NCBI RefSeq assembly: GCF_051401765.1
Contig: NC_135064.1
Location: forward strand, 22,170,001-22,234,000
DNA: 64,000 nucleotides
Direction: 5' to 3'
Source of the DNA: Calliopsis andreniformis
Lineage: Eukaryota; Arthropoda; Insecta; Hymenoptera; Andrenidae
In this document: piece after piece, positions 35,270-47,440 of the stretch
How the letters are laid out: the number at the start of each line of letters is the position of its first letter
How positions within the stretch are numbered: the stretch's first letter is position 1
The notes under the pieces: generated by a model
The model's input: the letters and a program-made list of their open reading frames with translations, nothing else
What the model was told of the DNA's origin: nothing
Database searches by the model: none
Made by a program: the position numbers and the translations under genes

Positions 35270-37620
35270 AGCTAGTGTCTTGCTCGATGACACATCCTGA
35301 GGTTTCCCACTGACTTCACCCTCATCGGCTGATCAGGACCCACCGCGTCCTCCTCGTCGCTCGGCGAACTTCGACCCCTCGACGCGGCCTCGAATCGGCG
35401 ATTTCGCTCTTCTGAATTCACCTAAACGATCGGCCACAGTTGCTCGTTCCTTCACTGACTGTGCAACCGTTCAGCGCGGCGGTCCCCTTCGCGCGACAGT
35501 CTCGCGACGAGGTAGAAATTACACTTGTTCACGGAGCTACGGACACTTAACGTTAAAGGTAGCTACTAGAGATTTTCATTCGCGGAAGTTCGGCGATAGA
35601 ATCGTAAAAAATAACGCGTCCCGCGACGGCCAACGCGATCTCGCCTCTAGGACAAGGTACTCGCACAGTTCCCACGAGATACAGGGGGATAATCTAAGTC
35701 ACTAATTAGTTGGACCACGAAACTAAACCGTTTCCCGTTAGTTGGACCACGTTTATCTTTCTTCCTCGCCTCCCTTCTTCGTTAAAACGGTAAAACGTCG
35801 ATTAACTCTAACACTTAATTAACCAGCCATCTGGACACGGCACACACGCACCGAGGTACGTGTGCCAAGCGCGTGTATTAAAAATACTCTACGTTTTTGG
35901 ACCCGCCAACCAGCGTGCTCGATAATATCGTAATGTTAAATGGGGGACGAAAGCGGCGACAGCCGCCCTCAGGAATCTTCGTTTTCGTTCCAAGACGCCT
36001 CTGCCTTCCTCTGTGCCCGCCTCTCCACACCCCGCGAGTTACTATATTTCGTTAAGTCGGTTAAAGACGCGGGGGACGATCCCGCCGTCACCCAGAATCC
36101 ACCTCTTTTCTCTCAATCTCTGACAGCACCTCTCGCTCCGCCTCTTCTCGTGCCCTCTTCTAATGAAATTTCCTTCTTTTCGTTAGTACGCCTAAGGGGC
36201 TGATTGTGACGGGGGGTAGGACGAGTCACGGAGACGCTCCTGGAAGAAAGACGTCAGACAGGGCGCTGAGAAAATAAAAGGGGCTCTTGTGCCACATGCT
36301 CCCGTTGCAAGGCCACCAATTGCTTGGGATACAACCGAGAGGAGGACCGTGGTATATAGTAAACACAGTTGACTCAAACACAGTAACAGCGATACATAGA
36401 AAATTCTCCTGTTTGATAGTCAAAGGTTACGTCTTGATATGTAATACGTCGATACCAATATTAATCCCCGTGGTTATAGAAACATCCTCAAGCTCCGCCG
36501 ACGTGCCTCGTCGAAGTTGCCCGATCCACGACCGACTGAATTCTTCATGGGATCGAAGACGCGTCCTCCAGGTCTTTTGGTCCCGCCACCGATCGTAATC
36601 TCCAGGCAGAGCGGCGATCGAACGACGTTGACGTGCTCCAACGACGACACTGTTCGTCACGCACTCCCCTGCCTCCTATACTCTCTCTTTCTCTCTCTCT
36701 CTCTCTCTTTCTCTCCCTCTCTCCCTCCCTCCTCTTCTTTCTCTCTCAACAAAAGGGACAAACGAAAAAGGAAACGAGCGTAATCTATCGTTCACATTTC
36801 TTCTTCCTAGTGGGAACCAAGGTACTCCGACGATCGACGTATCGGAGGGGATATCTCGCCAGTTCTACGTCCAACCCCTTCGTGGTTCCAGCGACAGGTG
36901 CCCGATATCACGGCCCCTCGGGTTCACGGTTCTTCTTCAAGTCGAGGCAACGACATTTCCTCTTGAGGTACCGCATGTTTCGGGACGTCCCCAGCCTGGT
37001 GCTCAGCGCGTCGCGGTTCTACGGTCACGGCGGGCAGTCTGAAGCGGAAACGCGGCGCTCTCGATGTTTCATTAGCCCGCCGTAGTGGTTGCATCGAGAG
37101 GTTGCCGCGCTGGCAGCTCCTCTCAGCGAGCTCCGCGATCACAAGGCGCTTCGCGTGGCGTGGCCCAGCGCCGACTAGCGGGTTCAGCCTTAAGCTTTCC
37201 GCTCTCTCGACGCGCAACCGACCTACGCGCAAGCTCGTCCAACCTTCTCGCCCTTCCCCCGTGCCCCGTCCCACCCACGCGTGCCTCTTCTGCGTGACCA
37301 ACTTCCTCGCCACGGGCCTCGTAAACAAGGAGAGGGCGAAGGATACGGGCGGAAAGCCAGATGAAGAATAGTAGTAGACGGTGGCCAGTGCTGGGCAGAT
37401 TTTTATTTCGATTTCGGGGAAACGGGGGGTGAAGAATTGGTGGACCGACCATTCGTTTCGAGGCGGAGAGCAGGGGGGCAAAGGTCGCTGATTTGCGGCC
37501 AGGATTTCGTGTATTTGTCGCGCGCTATTTCTTCGATGCGACGGGAATGGATGAATTTTCCTTGGCTGGATGGATGGGCGGAGGTTTTTTCGGGGTGGTT
37601 CACTCATTAAGCCTCGAATT
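35270..37620 (-). promoter_or_regulatory. long CpG-rich promoter-like island
   Basis: The largest GC- and CpG-rich block of the window, about 2.3 kb. On the minus strand it contains a GAGA tract (36680-36747) followed downstream by leader-like sequence and, 1.4 kb further on, the ATG at 35,269. GA-rich tracts are the binding sites of GAGA-type factors at many insect promoters, which is general knowledge and not shown here. Several long frames in this block, the longest 37,607-36,924 on the minus strand, are best explained by low stop density in GC-rich DNA, because they overlap frames on the other strand and are low in complexity. Confidence 0.45.
36680..36747. repeat. (TC)n/(GA)n microsatellite
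   Basis: An imperfect CT-dinucleotide tract with TTT and CCC interruptions, pure pyrimidine on the plus strand over most of its length. It is polymorphism-prone and may bind GAGA-type factors. Confidence 0.9.
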
Positions 37621-40600
37621 TGCGTAGGCGCTTCATTTCGGTCACTATTCTTTGTAGGGAATTTATATTACTGTATGCTGTTTTTTCGTGTGACTTTTGT
37701 GAGAGGGAGTATCAGAGATTGGTTTTATATTTTTTTCGGTACTATTTCTTCTTTCCAATCAAAACTCTACAACGTTTTAAAAACTGGAAAAATTGAAGGA
37801 CGTATAGACCTATATACTGTCTACTATCATAAAGTGTCTTTTTTGTCTCGATAAAATAATGAATCAGGTTCATAATCTATAAAATATATACATTTATATT
37901 TTTCAACAATATTGGGCTTACGCAACTCTAGACCTTAATAGGTTAAAATGTTTATGGATGTGAAGGTGGATCTTCTTCCTAAATAATGATTTCCACCTCC
38001 TGCTTGACAGATCATTTAAACAGATGACTCGAAAAAGAGGTGAAGAAGGGGCTCGAAGATCTAGCTATTTTTCTAAATTTCGGAAGTCTTGAAGATTGTC
38101 TACAGTTTAGGTTGCAGAAGAATTATATCTTACGCTGCTTCTTTATCGCGATGCTCAGTATAATCCACTTTCTCTTTGAAACATTAACAGCGGATCAGGC
38201 TACTGAAATATTTAAGGAAGGTGTTGGCTTGGAAGACAGAAAATGTTTTTATCCAGGGACGGTAAGAACGTTAAACTTGGCACTTTGTTTCTTTCTTCCA
38301 TCCCATTACTCAACAATCCGAATAGAAACAAAGAGATGGGAAAAGAAGCTAAAGGAAATGTTATAATACCCAGTCATTCTTCGAAAGTTGAAAAATCAGG
38401 GGAAGACTCCGCTGCTCGTCTTCAACAAAATTCTTCTCCGTCACACGGGAAACTCTTCTATCCCTCGAACGCGAAAGTTAAGGGGGATGTAACCTGTTTC
38501 TTTCTCGGAGAAGTTCTACATGTAGTTTTGACTATTGCGGCGACTAAAAAGTTCGTACGTCAAGTGGAATGAAATTTTTCCACCTAGGCATCGTAACAAT
38601 TTAAAAGTTGATACTCTCCTCCCTCTTTCATCCCGTTACTCTTTCCCAGTCATCCCTTCCTTTTTCCTATGCAACATCTATGTACACTTGCGTCGTGTAT
38701 CATTCCCGAGGGTTTAAAGTTCTTCCTCTCTTCGCTTCAAAGAAACGGCCATTTCGTTCCTGCATTTTTACGTAAGTAGGTAGAGAAGTATGGAAAATAT
38801 TGAAACGGGAATAAATCGTGGAAGATTGTAAGCTCTACTGCCACTTTAACGCGAACAGTTTACGCCCGTTGTTTCCCCAGAAGCAAATGAAGTTCACCCC
38901 CGCTTTCGTAACGCGGAGAGTAGCAATTCAAGCTGCGTGTAGTTCGTGAATTGGTTTATCCAAGGGAATAGTCAATCCCAGTCGAAATAATTCCTGTCGG
39001 AAGGATGACTTTTACCTGTTGGAACCGTGAGACTCGACCGCCTACGGGAGAGATAATAACAGGAGACAGGATGGTACAGAAGTAAATAAAATCAAATATA
39101 AAAGAAATTGTGAAAATAAATAGCTAGGTATTTATTCCAATTCCTTAACAGCTGATAATGTCGAAAAATAGAAGACTAAGGATACATCAAATCTACGAAG
39201 TAGAAAAAGAAGCATTACAAAATATGTAACAAAGATGGGCAAAAGAAGATAAATAAAACAAATAAAAAGTTCTTGCAAAATAATTAGACGGAAGAACTAT
39301 GAAAAGCTCTCAGAGAAGGTATCAGAAAATCTGATAATCAGGTTAGCGTGACTGTAAGAAATGTAGAGAAGTTTTGTAACTCGAAGGTGAATAATTTTCT
39401 TTGAGTCCTTTTTACTTACTTCAGTAACTTTAGTTACTACTAAAATTTGGCAATAATTTTTTTACGTATCATCCATTATTATCTCATGCTGAAATGTTTT
39501 GATCTCAAAATTTATGGGTGAAGCCTTCCTGTCCATAAAAAAGTAATCCAATATATCGTAGACCCTTAGGTCAGTATGAGGGTCAAGTGGCGATAAAGAG
39601 ACTTCGATTTTGAGGGTATCGTTCGGTCGAGTCGGAATCTTGCAAGAAGATAGAAAGAATACATGGAGAATGCACGATATGCATTCGTGTTATGCTTGTA
39701 TCCTAGAGCAAGGAGTATTGATGTCCAGTCTATGTAACTGAGTTTAAGTAACCTATCGGTTAGTAATCGGAAATCGATACAGACACTTAATGGGTGTAAT
39801 TAACTAAAACGAATAGCTTCTGCGTATGATAAAGGGAATTAGGAAGCACGTCCTCTTGAATACCCTTATTAGAAATTCCTCGTAGAGTCTTATTGCAAAT
39901 TTTATTGAAGTCGCAATTAAAACAAGTCTAACACAGAATAGACATAAAATGTAGAAGTTGATAATTTCAATTTTTACTTAATTCTGTCACAGCATTATTG
40001 TAATTATTTCTTCCTCATTTATGAGAACATGAAAATTTCATTGGCATTACAATCTTTTAGTATCTATTACATTATTGATGACAATATTCATCAAGTCAAA
40101 TTTGTCCAGTACCTAATACCACTGTAGTCATGCAAACTAGAAATCGATTGATTCCGTGATTCAGCAACTGCATTAAAGAGCTGCAAGTGTTTGGCGCATG
40201 GTCGAATACAAAATCGAAAGTAAACCTCGATCCATTTACTTTTGTTCATCCGTAATTATTCACGGGGCTATACAACTTCGCGATGAATAAAAGGTTGCTG
40301 CTTTAGAAAGAACTTTCGTTGTTTCACTATAACAATCGGTCCTCTTCGGGTCAATTATTTTTGACATGCAAACAGAAGTGTGAGAGACATTTTCTGTTTA
40401 ATATAGGTGCCTCTATGAATGACGTGATTGTAATTAGAAAGTTATTGTTTTATAAAACCACCGTATAGAATGAATTTGCGAAATTGCTCTTTTCCTCTGC
40501 AAATTGTGTAGGTTACCAGTTATTATAGATCCATTTTGCATGCAGTTGTTGGTTTTCAAGAAGCTCGAAATTACTTTTGTGATTAAAAATGTTTAAAACA

Positions 40601-42389
40601 TTATTCTGTGTAAAATTGCATAGCAACGTCGGGGCAATTTAGTTATAAATCACTAACAACGAAAATATCGATAAACGAAATTATCAAAAATATATCAACA
40701 TTTACAGACAATATTTTTAGTTAAATAAATTTGCTATTATTTTTTATTTTGAAGAGAAATGTATTAGGTATATAAATCTTACATAAAGATTTAAAATTTT
40801 TCTCGACTCTATTACCTGTCTCCATTTTTTTAAGCAATTGAATCGAGTGAACGTGATACCAATTTTTTTATACAATATATAAAGCACTATGCATTTGAAG
40901 CGACATTTATTGCTGAGTTCGGTGAATTTTCATGAATTTTAGATAGTTCTTAGGATTATGTACACGAAACCTGTCTGTACATTAATATTCGATGTATACG
41001 CAGAACTTGCACAAGCGTATGGTTCGAGAGTACGATACAATAGAATCGAGGCAGTGTAGTCGCTTTAGGGAATGCATATTAATTTTCTGTAACATTAAAG
41101 GGAATGTACAAAAGCGAAGAAAACCAGAGCGTTACAAGAAAGGCCATAAATTTGACATTTTAAATATAACAATTTTCCCGATTTAATAATTAATTTTTGT
41201 CACAAGTAAAGTTATAACATTGAAAAATTGAATATTAGCAATAGAAGTGAAAAGAATTATTGAAGTCTCCAAAAATGATGGGCAACAGGGGAAGCAATTT
41301 TTTAATTCATAAAATTCAAGATAGCAAGATGATTTACAATTAAAAATTCTATCAATGAAAGAACTGATTTCTGATTGATGTTGCACCAGAAATGCAAATC
41401 ACAAGTTTCAGAGTTGCATCGTTCGACCATGCAAATCCATTTGATGTATCACTTACATTCCAACCTACAATGAAAATTAACCATTGTAATCAATATGTAA
41501 ATGTAGAATAGACCACGAACTTATCTTGTACGGGCATGTATTGTGGACATGTGAAGTTATTCTGGCCACTGGCTGATGTTTCGTACTATCGAAACGTTAT
41601 TGGGTCTGAAAATGATTTATTACCACGGCAGTCGCGATATATGTACATCCATTTTCGATCAATCTGAGCTACTTGAGCTTTAAACCGAACACAATTTGTG
41701 ATATTCCAGAACCGTTGAATAAACATTCCATTAAAATTACACGATCAATTTAGTGCAAGAAATTACATGATAGATACGTGAAATGTATAATCAGTATATA
41801 GTCTTCTATTTAACCCTAGGAGTTCTCTAGAAATCTATTTTCTTGAAGTACACAATTGTCACAAGGGTTCCAGATTTTAGACCTCCACGTAAATTAATCC
41901 TTAAGTGCTCTCCTAGAATATCTTTCCAAATTTCATTACCAATACTTCACGAATAACAATTGACAACATGAGTTACAAAGTGACACACAGAACAATATGA
42001 CTTAATTGAAGATTACTAGGACATTGAAAAAGCTGTCTGTCAGTAGATAAGAAAACCACCAACAAATACACATATACAGAGTAATTCTGGCATCGAATTC
42101 CTTTGGTATAGGTCCAGGTCTTAGACTCGAGCTAGAACTTAGCAACACAATACAAGGTAATGAGTTTATCTGGGAGCCTTCTAAATGTTAGCAGTATTTA
42201 TTCTAAATGCTCATAGTATTACAAGTACTGTCGCCTATTGCAGAGTTTCCAGTTAAACTGTTCGCCCTGTATAACGCCTAAGGTTCTACAAGACCTACTA
42301 GGAGCAACTAAGAGTCCCTTACATTAATAAATAATTCCTCTAAAATATTAAACACAGTACTACGCCAGTCCTGCCTTAACCTCCCAGCA
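37621..42389. other. gene-poor interval
   Basis: No exon with convincing signals. Plus-strand frames at 38040-38366 (108 codons) and 38243-38572 (109 codons) overlap each other and show no splice sites or recognisable product. Moderate GC content at 38370-38950. The remainder is AT-rich. Confidence 0.35.
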
Positions 42390-43250
42390 GGAATTCCTGA
42401 AATCCAAGTTCCCTTCCAGCTCCAGCATCGTTGATTCAATGACACATACGCTCGACTTTCGAATGAATTATTTCTCGCGTACGTATCGTAGTGGATGCGG
42501 GGATTCCAAAGAAAACACGTGCTCCTGACGACCCGTCAAGACCTACTTCGCCATCGGTGAGCCAGTACGAGGAAATCCGTGTAGCCAACTTCCTCGAGTA
42601 GCTTGAAAAGGGCAAGAAGGTGAACGGTACGATCCGAGACGCAGAGAGGAGCAGCCCGTAAACCGAGAATCCAGCCCGAAATTACGCGCAGCGACGTGCA
42701 AAGCGGAACGTCGATGCGATTAGGGGTAATATAGTTGAAAGTCCACTTCCGCTGCATTAGCTTTCGAAGCGATGGCGGCGGCAGTATCTAAAAGAGAACG
42801 AGAAGTAGGATGGCAGAGGCAAAGACTTTCGCTGGCGCATAAGCCAGCTTATACAGCTTGTACTCTCGCCCAACTTCCCTCCCATTTTATTTCCCTCTCT
42901 GTTCACCTTCCTGCCTGATTCTTTCTCGAGTGGCTTCTCGGCTTCTTCCTGCGTCTACCGCTGTTCCGTGGACCCCCTGTTGCCCCTTTCGCTGGCGAAA
43001 TAACGACCCTCGAATTGTGCTGCTCGCCCTAGGCGACGGTGTACTGATATCGCTTGTATCGTTCAAGAGGCGTCTCTAGTTCGACCAGCGACCGTCGTTA
43101 CGACCAAAGTGGCAGCACCGTACGTTGCACAACCGCGACCTGTCGACAGCTGCCCCCTATGCGGCAGATCTGCCAGACGACTGCGTGTTCCGGTCTGATC
43201 ACGCACTGACCCTTATCTACTTCGCGGAAGCCACTTATCAGGGGTTGCGT
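42390..43250. other. GC-rich, promoter-like island
   Basis: CpG-rich over about 850 bp and similar in character to the islands around the two minus-strand first exons, between which it lies. A minus-strand ATG at 42,757 opens 71 codons and reaches AG|GTCTTG at 42,543 in the same phase 2. That donor is poor, so I do not call an exon. On the minus strand, TCAGTGCGTG and TCAGTACACC resemble arthropod initiators. Confidence 0.35.
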
Positions 43251-46200
43251 TGAACGCTATTGCTACGATTGATCTTCTGACAAGGGAATTAATGGAGACA
43301 CTGAGTGGGTGTAGCTTGAGTGGATGTAGAACCGATGACTATAGTGTATGATTATGTCTGAAAGAGGTCTATCACTTTGTTTGTTAAAAAAGTTGGAGAT
43401 TTTTTTGTTTTGGTATTTTGTGAGTTGAATTGAGAGACAGATTTTTGTGGACTGGAATGACGTTGTTTTTTTGTAGCTTATACAGTATTTACTTTAAGTG
43501 TTCGTTAAAATATGCATTCTTGTGGCTACTTGTTTTAATCATTTTGAACCCTTTTTGTTATATCTGAGGGATCTGTATTCGAGATGGTGTTTAGAAAAGT
43601 GTGTATATTAAACACTGGACAAAGCACTAGCTCTATTGATCCTCACGATCAGAGCTTCATTGGAAGAGTAAGGAGATAGTGATCGTCTCTGGTCAGACGC
43701 GTCTCGCGAACACAAATTATGAAGACTATGTATATGTACTGGTAATTCTTCAAACGTGGTTTCTCTTGAATGCTGTTTTCTGCAGAAATCTTCAATTTTA
43801 AGTAACAATGAAATATTTTTCCTCGTCATGGAAATACGAAGAGCAATATTTTGTATGAGCTTGTTGTAGTGTAGGTAACAAAAAAGAAGACAGTGTTCTC
43901 GTCTAGAAACGTATCTACTATACAATGGAGAATGGCTTAACAGATTCACTAACCTCATAAAAATGCCGCAAGTATCTGCGCAGAACTTTTCGCTCTCATT
44001 TACCCGCGACTCATCAGTAAAAGTGACCGAGATGAAGCTAATCAAGGAATGGAGTGCGAGATATTGGATTGTAGTCGAAGTAAAACGTCCAAACAGGATC
44101 TAATTTTATTCCTCCACAGATACGATATAAAAATTGTCGATTAGTCTCTATTCTAGCATTGTTTTCTCAAAACATAATTCAAGCATTGTAATACTAGAAA
44201 AATTTCTGATTTTACTCCAGCATAAATCCTTCCATCGTAAACTCAAATAGCATTCTCAATTTTTCTATGAAATATCTTCCTACAGTTGTGATAAACAATT
44301 TTCTAATCAATAAATCACCAAAGAAATTTTCTCTCCTGCAATGATACTGATTAAATAGACTCGAGCGTAAAACGACGCTCTATCGTGAGCGTGTGATAAG
44401 CGATCACCGAATCTTGAGCGCGAGCATGAACAGATTCTCCTGTTTCTGGGTCATATGCGCATCCTACCCCTGTTCAGTATTTCAAATTACCCCATGTATC
44501 ATATGCGAACGAAACGGCCTCGTAATTCGCAATACAAATGAAGGATCGTTTTCATTGTGTCGTTTGGATACTCGAAAGCCCATTGTTCTCTAGTGCTGCG
44601 ACAGCTATTCATCCTCCTCGATCGTTTCGCACTGGCACGCAGATCAAAGCCATAGCTGATCGATTTTATCCATCCATCGATATATGTATCAGACACTGAT
44701 GACTGAAAAATGAAACTGTACTCGCAACCTCGTCACTTTTCATTTTATTTACGTAAGTATAAGCATTTCTGAAATTTTTCCTTATTTATTGTCGAACACC
44801 TTGTACAACGATTATTAGAATAAAATCAGAGAAACATTTCTTTGGGGAAACTATTTCTTACATATAATGACAACGATTGATGAGAGGTGCTCCACCCTTT
44901 CCGAAGGACATCCCCTTAATGTGGATGAAGTCGATTTGCTTAAGGGGTGTGTAAACGATTAGTTTACATAGGAGTGCTGTGTACACCCTTCCTAGCGTTC
45001 ACCACCCTTATCATACAGCATTTTCATTATTACAGGAATGATTATCGAAAGATATCTCCTAAACGTCATACATGACGAATATATTATTACTTAAGCGATG
45101 CATTACCTCGTAACATTGCATTTCGTAATAGATATTTTTCGACCAACAATCGTATACTATATCCACGTGCATAGGAAGTTTATAACGAGAATAGAACATA
45201 ATAGGTAATACATATTTCACTCATGACTTATGCCAGAATTTCAATTATTTTTTCGAGGAAATTTAACGATTCTTCAGAGTTGTAAATCGCGGAAGACGTT
45301 AATGCTTCATTAAAATATTGCTCGTTCCAGGACTGCACTCTTGAAATTCACAACTGGACCATTAGTCATTTTATGTTACAATGACGAACTATTCATCGTA
45401 TCCTAATAAAGTACAATCCCTTCTCTTTATAGTCCTTCGTTCACTTCTGTTCGATTTTCACGTTACGGAATGACTATGATATTCAAGCTTTCCTCGTAAT
45501 CGTAAAAAGCTTCTTTAATTACAGCAGTTCTTTTGCTTTCCTACGGCACGAAAATACGATTAATCCTGTGAGAATAGCTTCAACTACTGCGGAGTTAAAG
45601 CCATTCAACTGGACGCGTAAAGCTGGACATCGAAACTAAGTATCCCAGGAGAGTGGAAGTTGCGGAACGAATCGTTATATTACAATATTCACTTACACAA
45701 GGCAAACCAACTCTACGAGGCAAATGCATAAAATCACGACTGATGAGCGTAGCAAGTGTAAGCCTACAAAGCCCGAGCCTCACTAACTTTTAAGATTTCA
45801 CAATGTACTTACAGTTAAAGAGATTTTACAATCAGGGGACATAAAAATTCAAAGCTACATGTTAACGACGTATTTCACGTCTACTCGAATAATCCTTCTG
45901 CAGAAAGCTTCCTCTCCACTAAAATTCTAAAGAATGGATCGCGTTAAACATCGCGGCACCCCTCTACCCTCGAGGATTAATGTAGCCCATATTCATTCCA
46001 AGAAGTCGTTTCCCCGCAGGACAGGTCCAATGAGAAGCTATTCGCCTTTCCAAGTTCCTCCGTTTTGACCTCTGACCCCTTCACGCATCGAGTTGCTGCA
46101 AGCCCCGTATCGTCTTAAACTTTTCATCTCAGAGGAGCGTCGAGACAGGGGATAAAATCAGGAGAATAAGCGGCCTGGAACCCTCCGTAAAAATGCAGCT

Positions 46201-46929
46201 CCGAAAATTGCATCCTCGCTGCGTCATCCACCCTAAAGTTCAAGACGTTCGGCGCTTTGAGAGGGAGACAGTAATGCAGCCGTAATTTATGGAAGAAAGA
46301 AGACGCCTCCATTAGACGACATTATCTGATGAATGAAGAGGAACAACAACCTGTCTCACGGGTTTAAGTGTGCCTGATGAATGACATTAGAACGTTCTCG
46401 TATAAACAATTCGAGTGTACCTTGTGCACACTCTACGGGGCTCAATCTCGCAGTTTACTCGAGATAAGTTTCATTAAGGAATTCATGATGGTCGCTTCAT
46501 CAAAGATGTCGAGAATTGAAAGAGAGATGTTTGTCTCCGATTTTTTGTTGTCTTTAGAGGGTAATTTTTGTTCACAGTTTGTTTAACGAGACATTTGTCA
46601 TGAATGAAAATTACTCAGACAATTGACCTCGGCAATATACAAGGTGTAAATAACATACGTAGTAGTATTTTAAAGGATGATAGATATTCTAAAGTCTCCA
46701 TTGCTATGTAGGTGTTAAAAACCCTAGGATTAAAAATTTAAGATCCATATCCTATCTACGTCTGTACTACTTAAATCACTTATGAACTAAACCATCGTTG
46801 CTTCTATTTTCGTAACTGTAACTCATGCATCTAATACGCCTTCAATGATCAAAAAAGCAACGTACATGTAAAAACTTTCGATTGCTACATGGAGAACAAC
46901 GAACACTCGTCAATTAAATAAAAGATTAC
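43251..46929. other. gene-poor interval with a structured segment at 44.9 kb
   Basis: No supported exon. At 44879-45012 there are two small hairpins, ACATCCCCTTAA/TTAAGGGGTGT (44908-44950) and GTAAAC/GTTTAC (44951-44967), inside a segment that begins GATGAGAGGTG and ends CACCACCCTTATC. GC content is moderately raised at 45,900-46,320. The 145-codon frame at 44,045-43,608 has no supporting signal. Confidence 0.35.
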
Positions 46930-46962
46930 TGAAACGAATAAAAATAGCGTGCAATGCGTTAC

Positions 46963-47207
46963 CTGGGTATCTGGAAGGCGATCTCGTCGAGAGAATCGCT
47001 AGGCTGTAGCGGAGCGCGCTCAAAGAGCCTGCTCGGGCCCCGATGGACCCTGTTGCAACAGTGCATTGATCCGGCTGTTGGTTGCGATTGGTCCGTACAA
47101 TTGGTCCCACGTTGGCCACCCTGATTCGTTCTGCCCTTCTGCCGCTTTTTCCGTACCTCCTCCGCCTGACGGCGCAGGTTGTGCAGTCGGAAGAAGTACA
47201 TTGACAT
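46963..47207 (-). CDS. candidate first coding exon A of a minus-strand gene
   Basis: Read on the minus strand, ATG at 47,207-47,205 opens 81 codons plus AG before the donor CCCAG|GTAACG; an in-frame TAA lies just inside the intron. There is no upstream in-frame ATG after the TGA 36 bases before the start, and -3 is G. The peptide starts MSMYFFRLHNLRRQAEEVRK, a hydrophobic then strongly basic helix-like segment, has a central polar, Cys- and Gln-containing stretch, and ends SDSLDEIAFQIP plus Arg or Ser. Third positions are mostly G or C, unlike the AT-rich surroundings, which supports coding. I see no signal peptide and do not recognise the family. It ends in the same phase, with the same Ile-Pro, as the candidate exon at 35,199-35,269. 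The downstream exons are not identified. Confidence 0.5.
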
Positions 47208-47440
47208 CTCTGTTCCAAGGGAGGTGAGTACATTCGATCAGACCAAGGAGACACCCGATAGACGAGTACTTCGGTCCTCTGACAGTGCGAACGAAACTTC
47301 CCCAGCGATCTCCTTGGGGGTAGTTTGATAAAAGGACGAGCGGAGGAAAGTCGAAACTATATTTCAGTCTGACCTAGCTGATAGACTTGTGAGCGAGGTT
47401 ACTTAGAAAGGGTGAGCTACCAGGTGCACCTGCGAAAACT
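47208..47440 (-). promoter_or_regulatory. probable 5' leader and promoter region of exon A
   Basis: GC-richer sequence directly upstream, in the minus sense, of the ATG at 47,207. It contains the 12-bp palindrome CAGGTGCACCTG at 47,421-47,432, which is two fused E-boxes of the CACCTG type bound by Snail-class zinc fingers and some bHLH proteins. TATCAGCTAGGTCAGACTG on the minus strand, at about 47,370-47,388, resembles an initiator. No TATA box of quality is present. Confidence 0.35.

Noticed and set aside
36633..37085. 150-codon plus-strand frame
   Set aside because: Its first third is the translated TC microsatellite. The remainder (FFFKSRQRHFLLRYRMF) has no supporting signals.
36924..37607. 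227-codon minus-strand frame, the longest in the window
   Set aside because: It lies in the most GC-rich block, is low in complexity (Arg, Pro, Ser), overlaps several open plus-strand frames, and has no splice or start context. Low stop density explains it.
43608..44045. 145-codon minus-strand frame
   Set aside because: Roughly one frame of this length is expected by chance in 64 kb of this composition. The codon pattern and lack of splice sites do not support a gene.
45595..45783. Minus-strand frame ending at a good donor (TTGT|GTAAGTGAA)
   Set aside because: The donor at about 45,693 is strong, but no acceptor or start lies upstream and the peptide is not protein-like.
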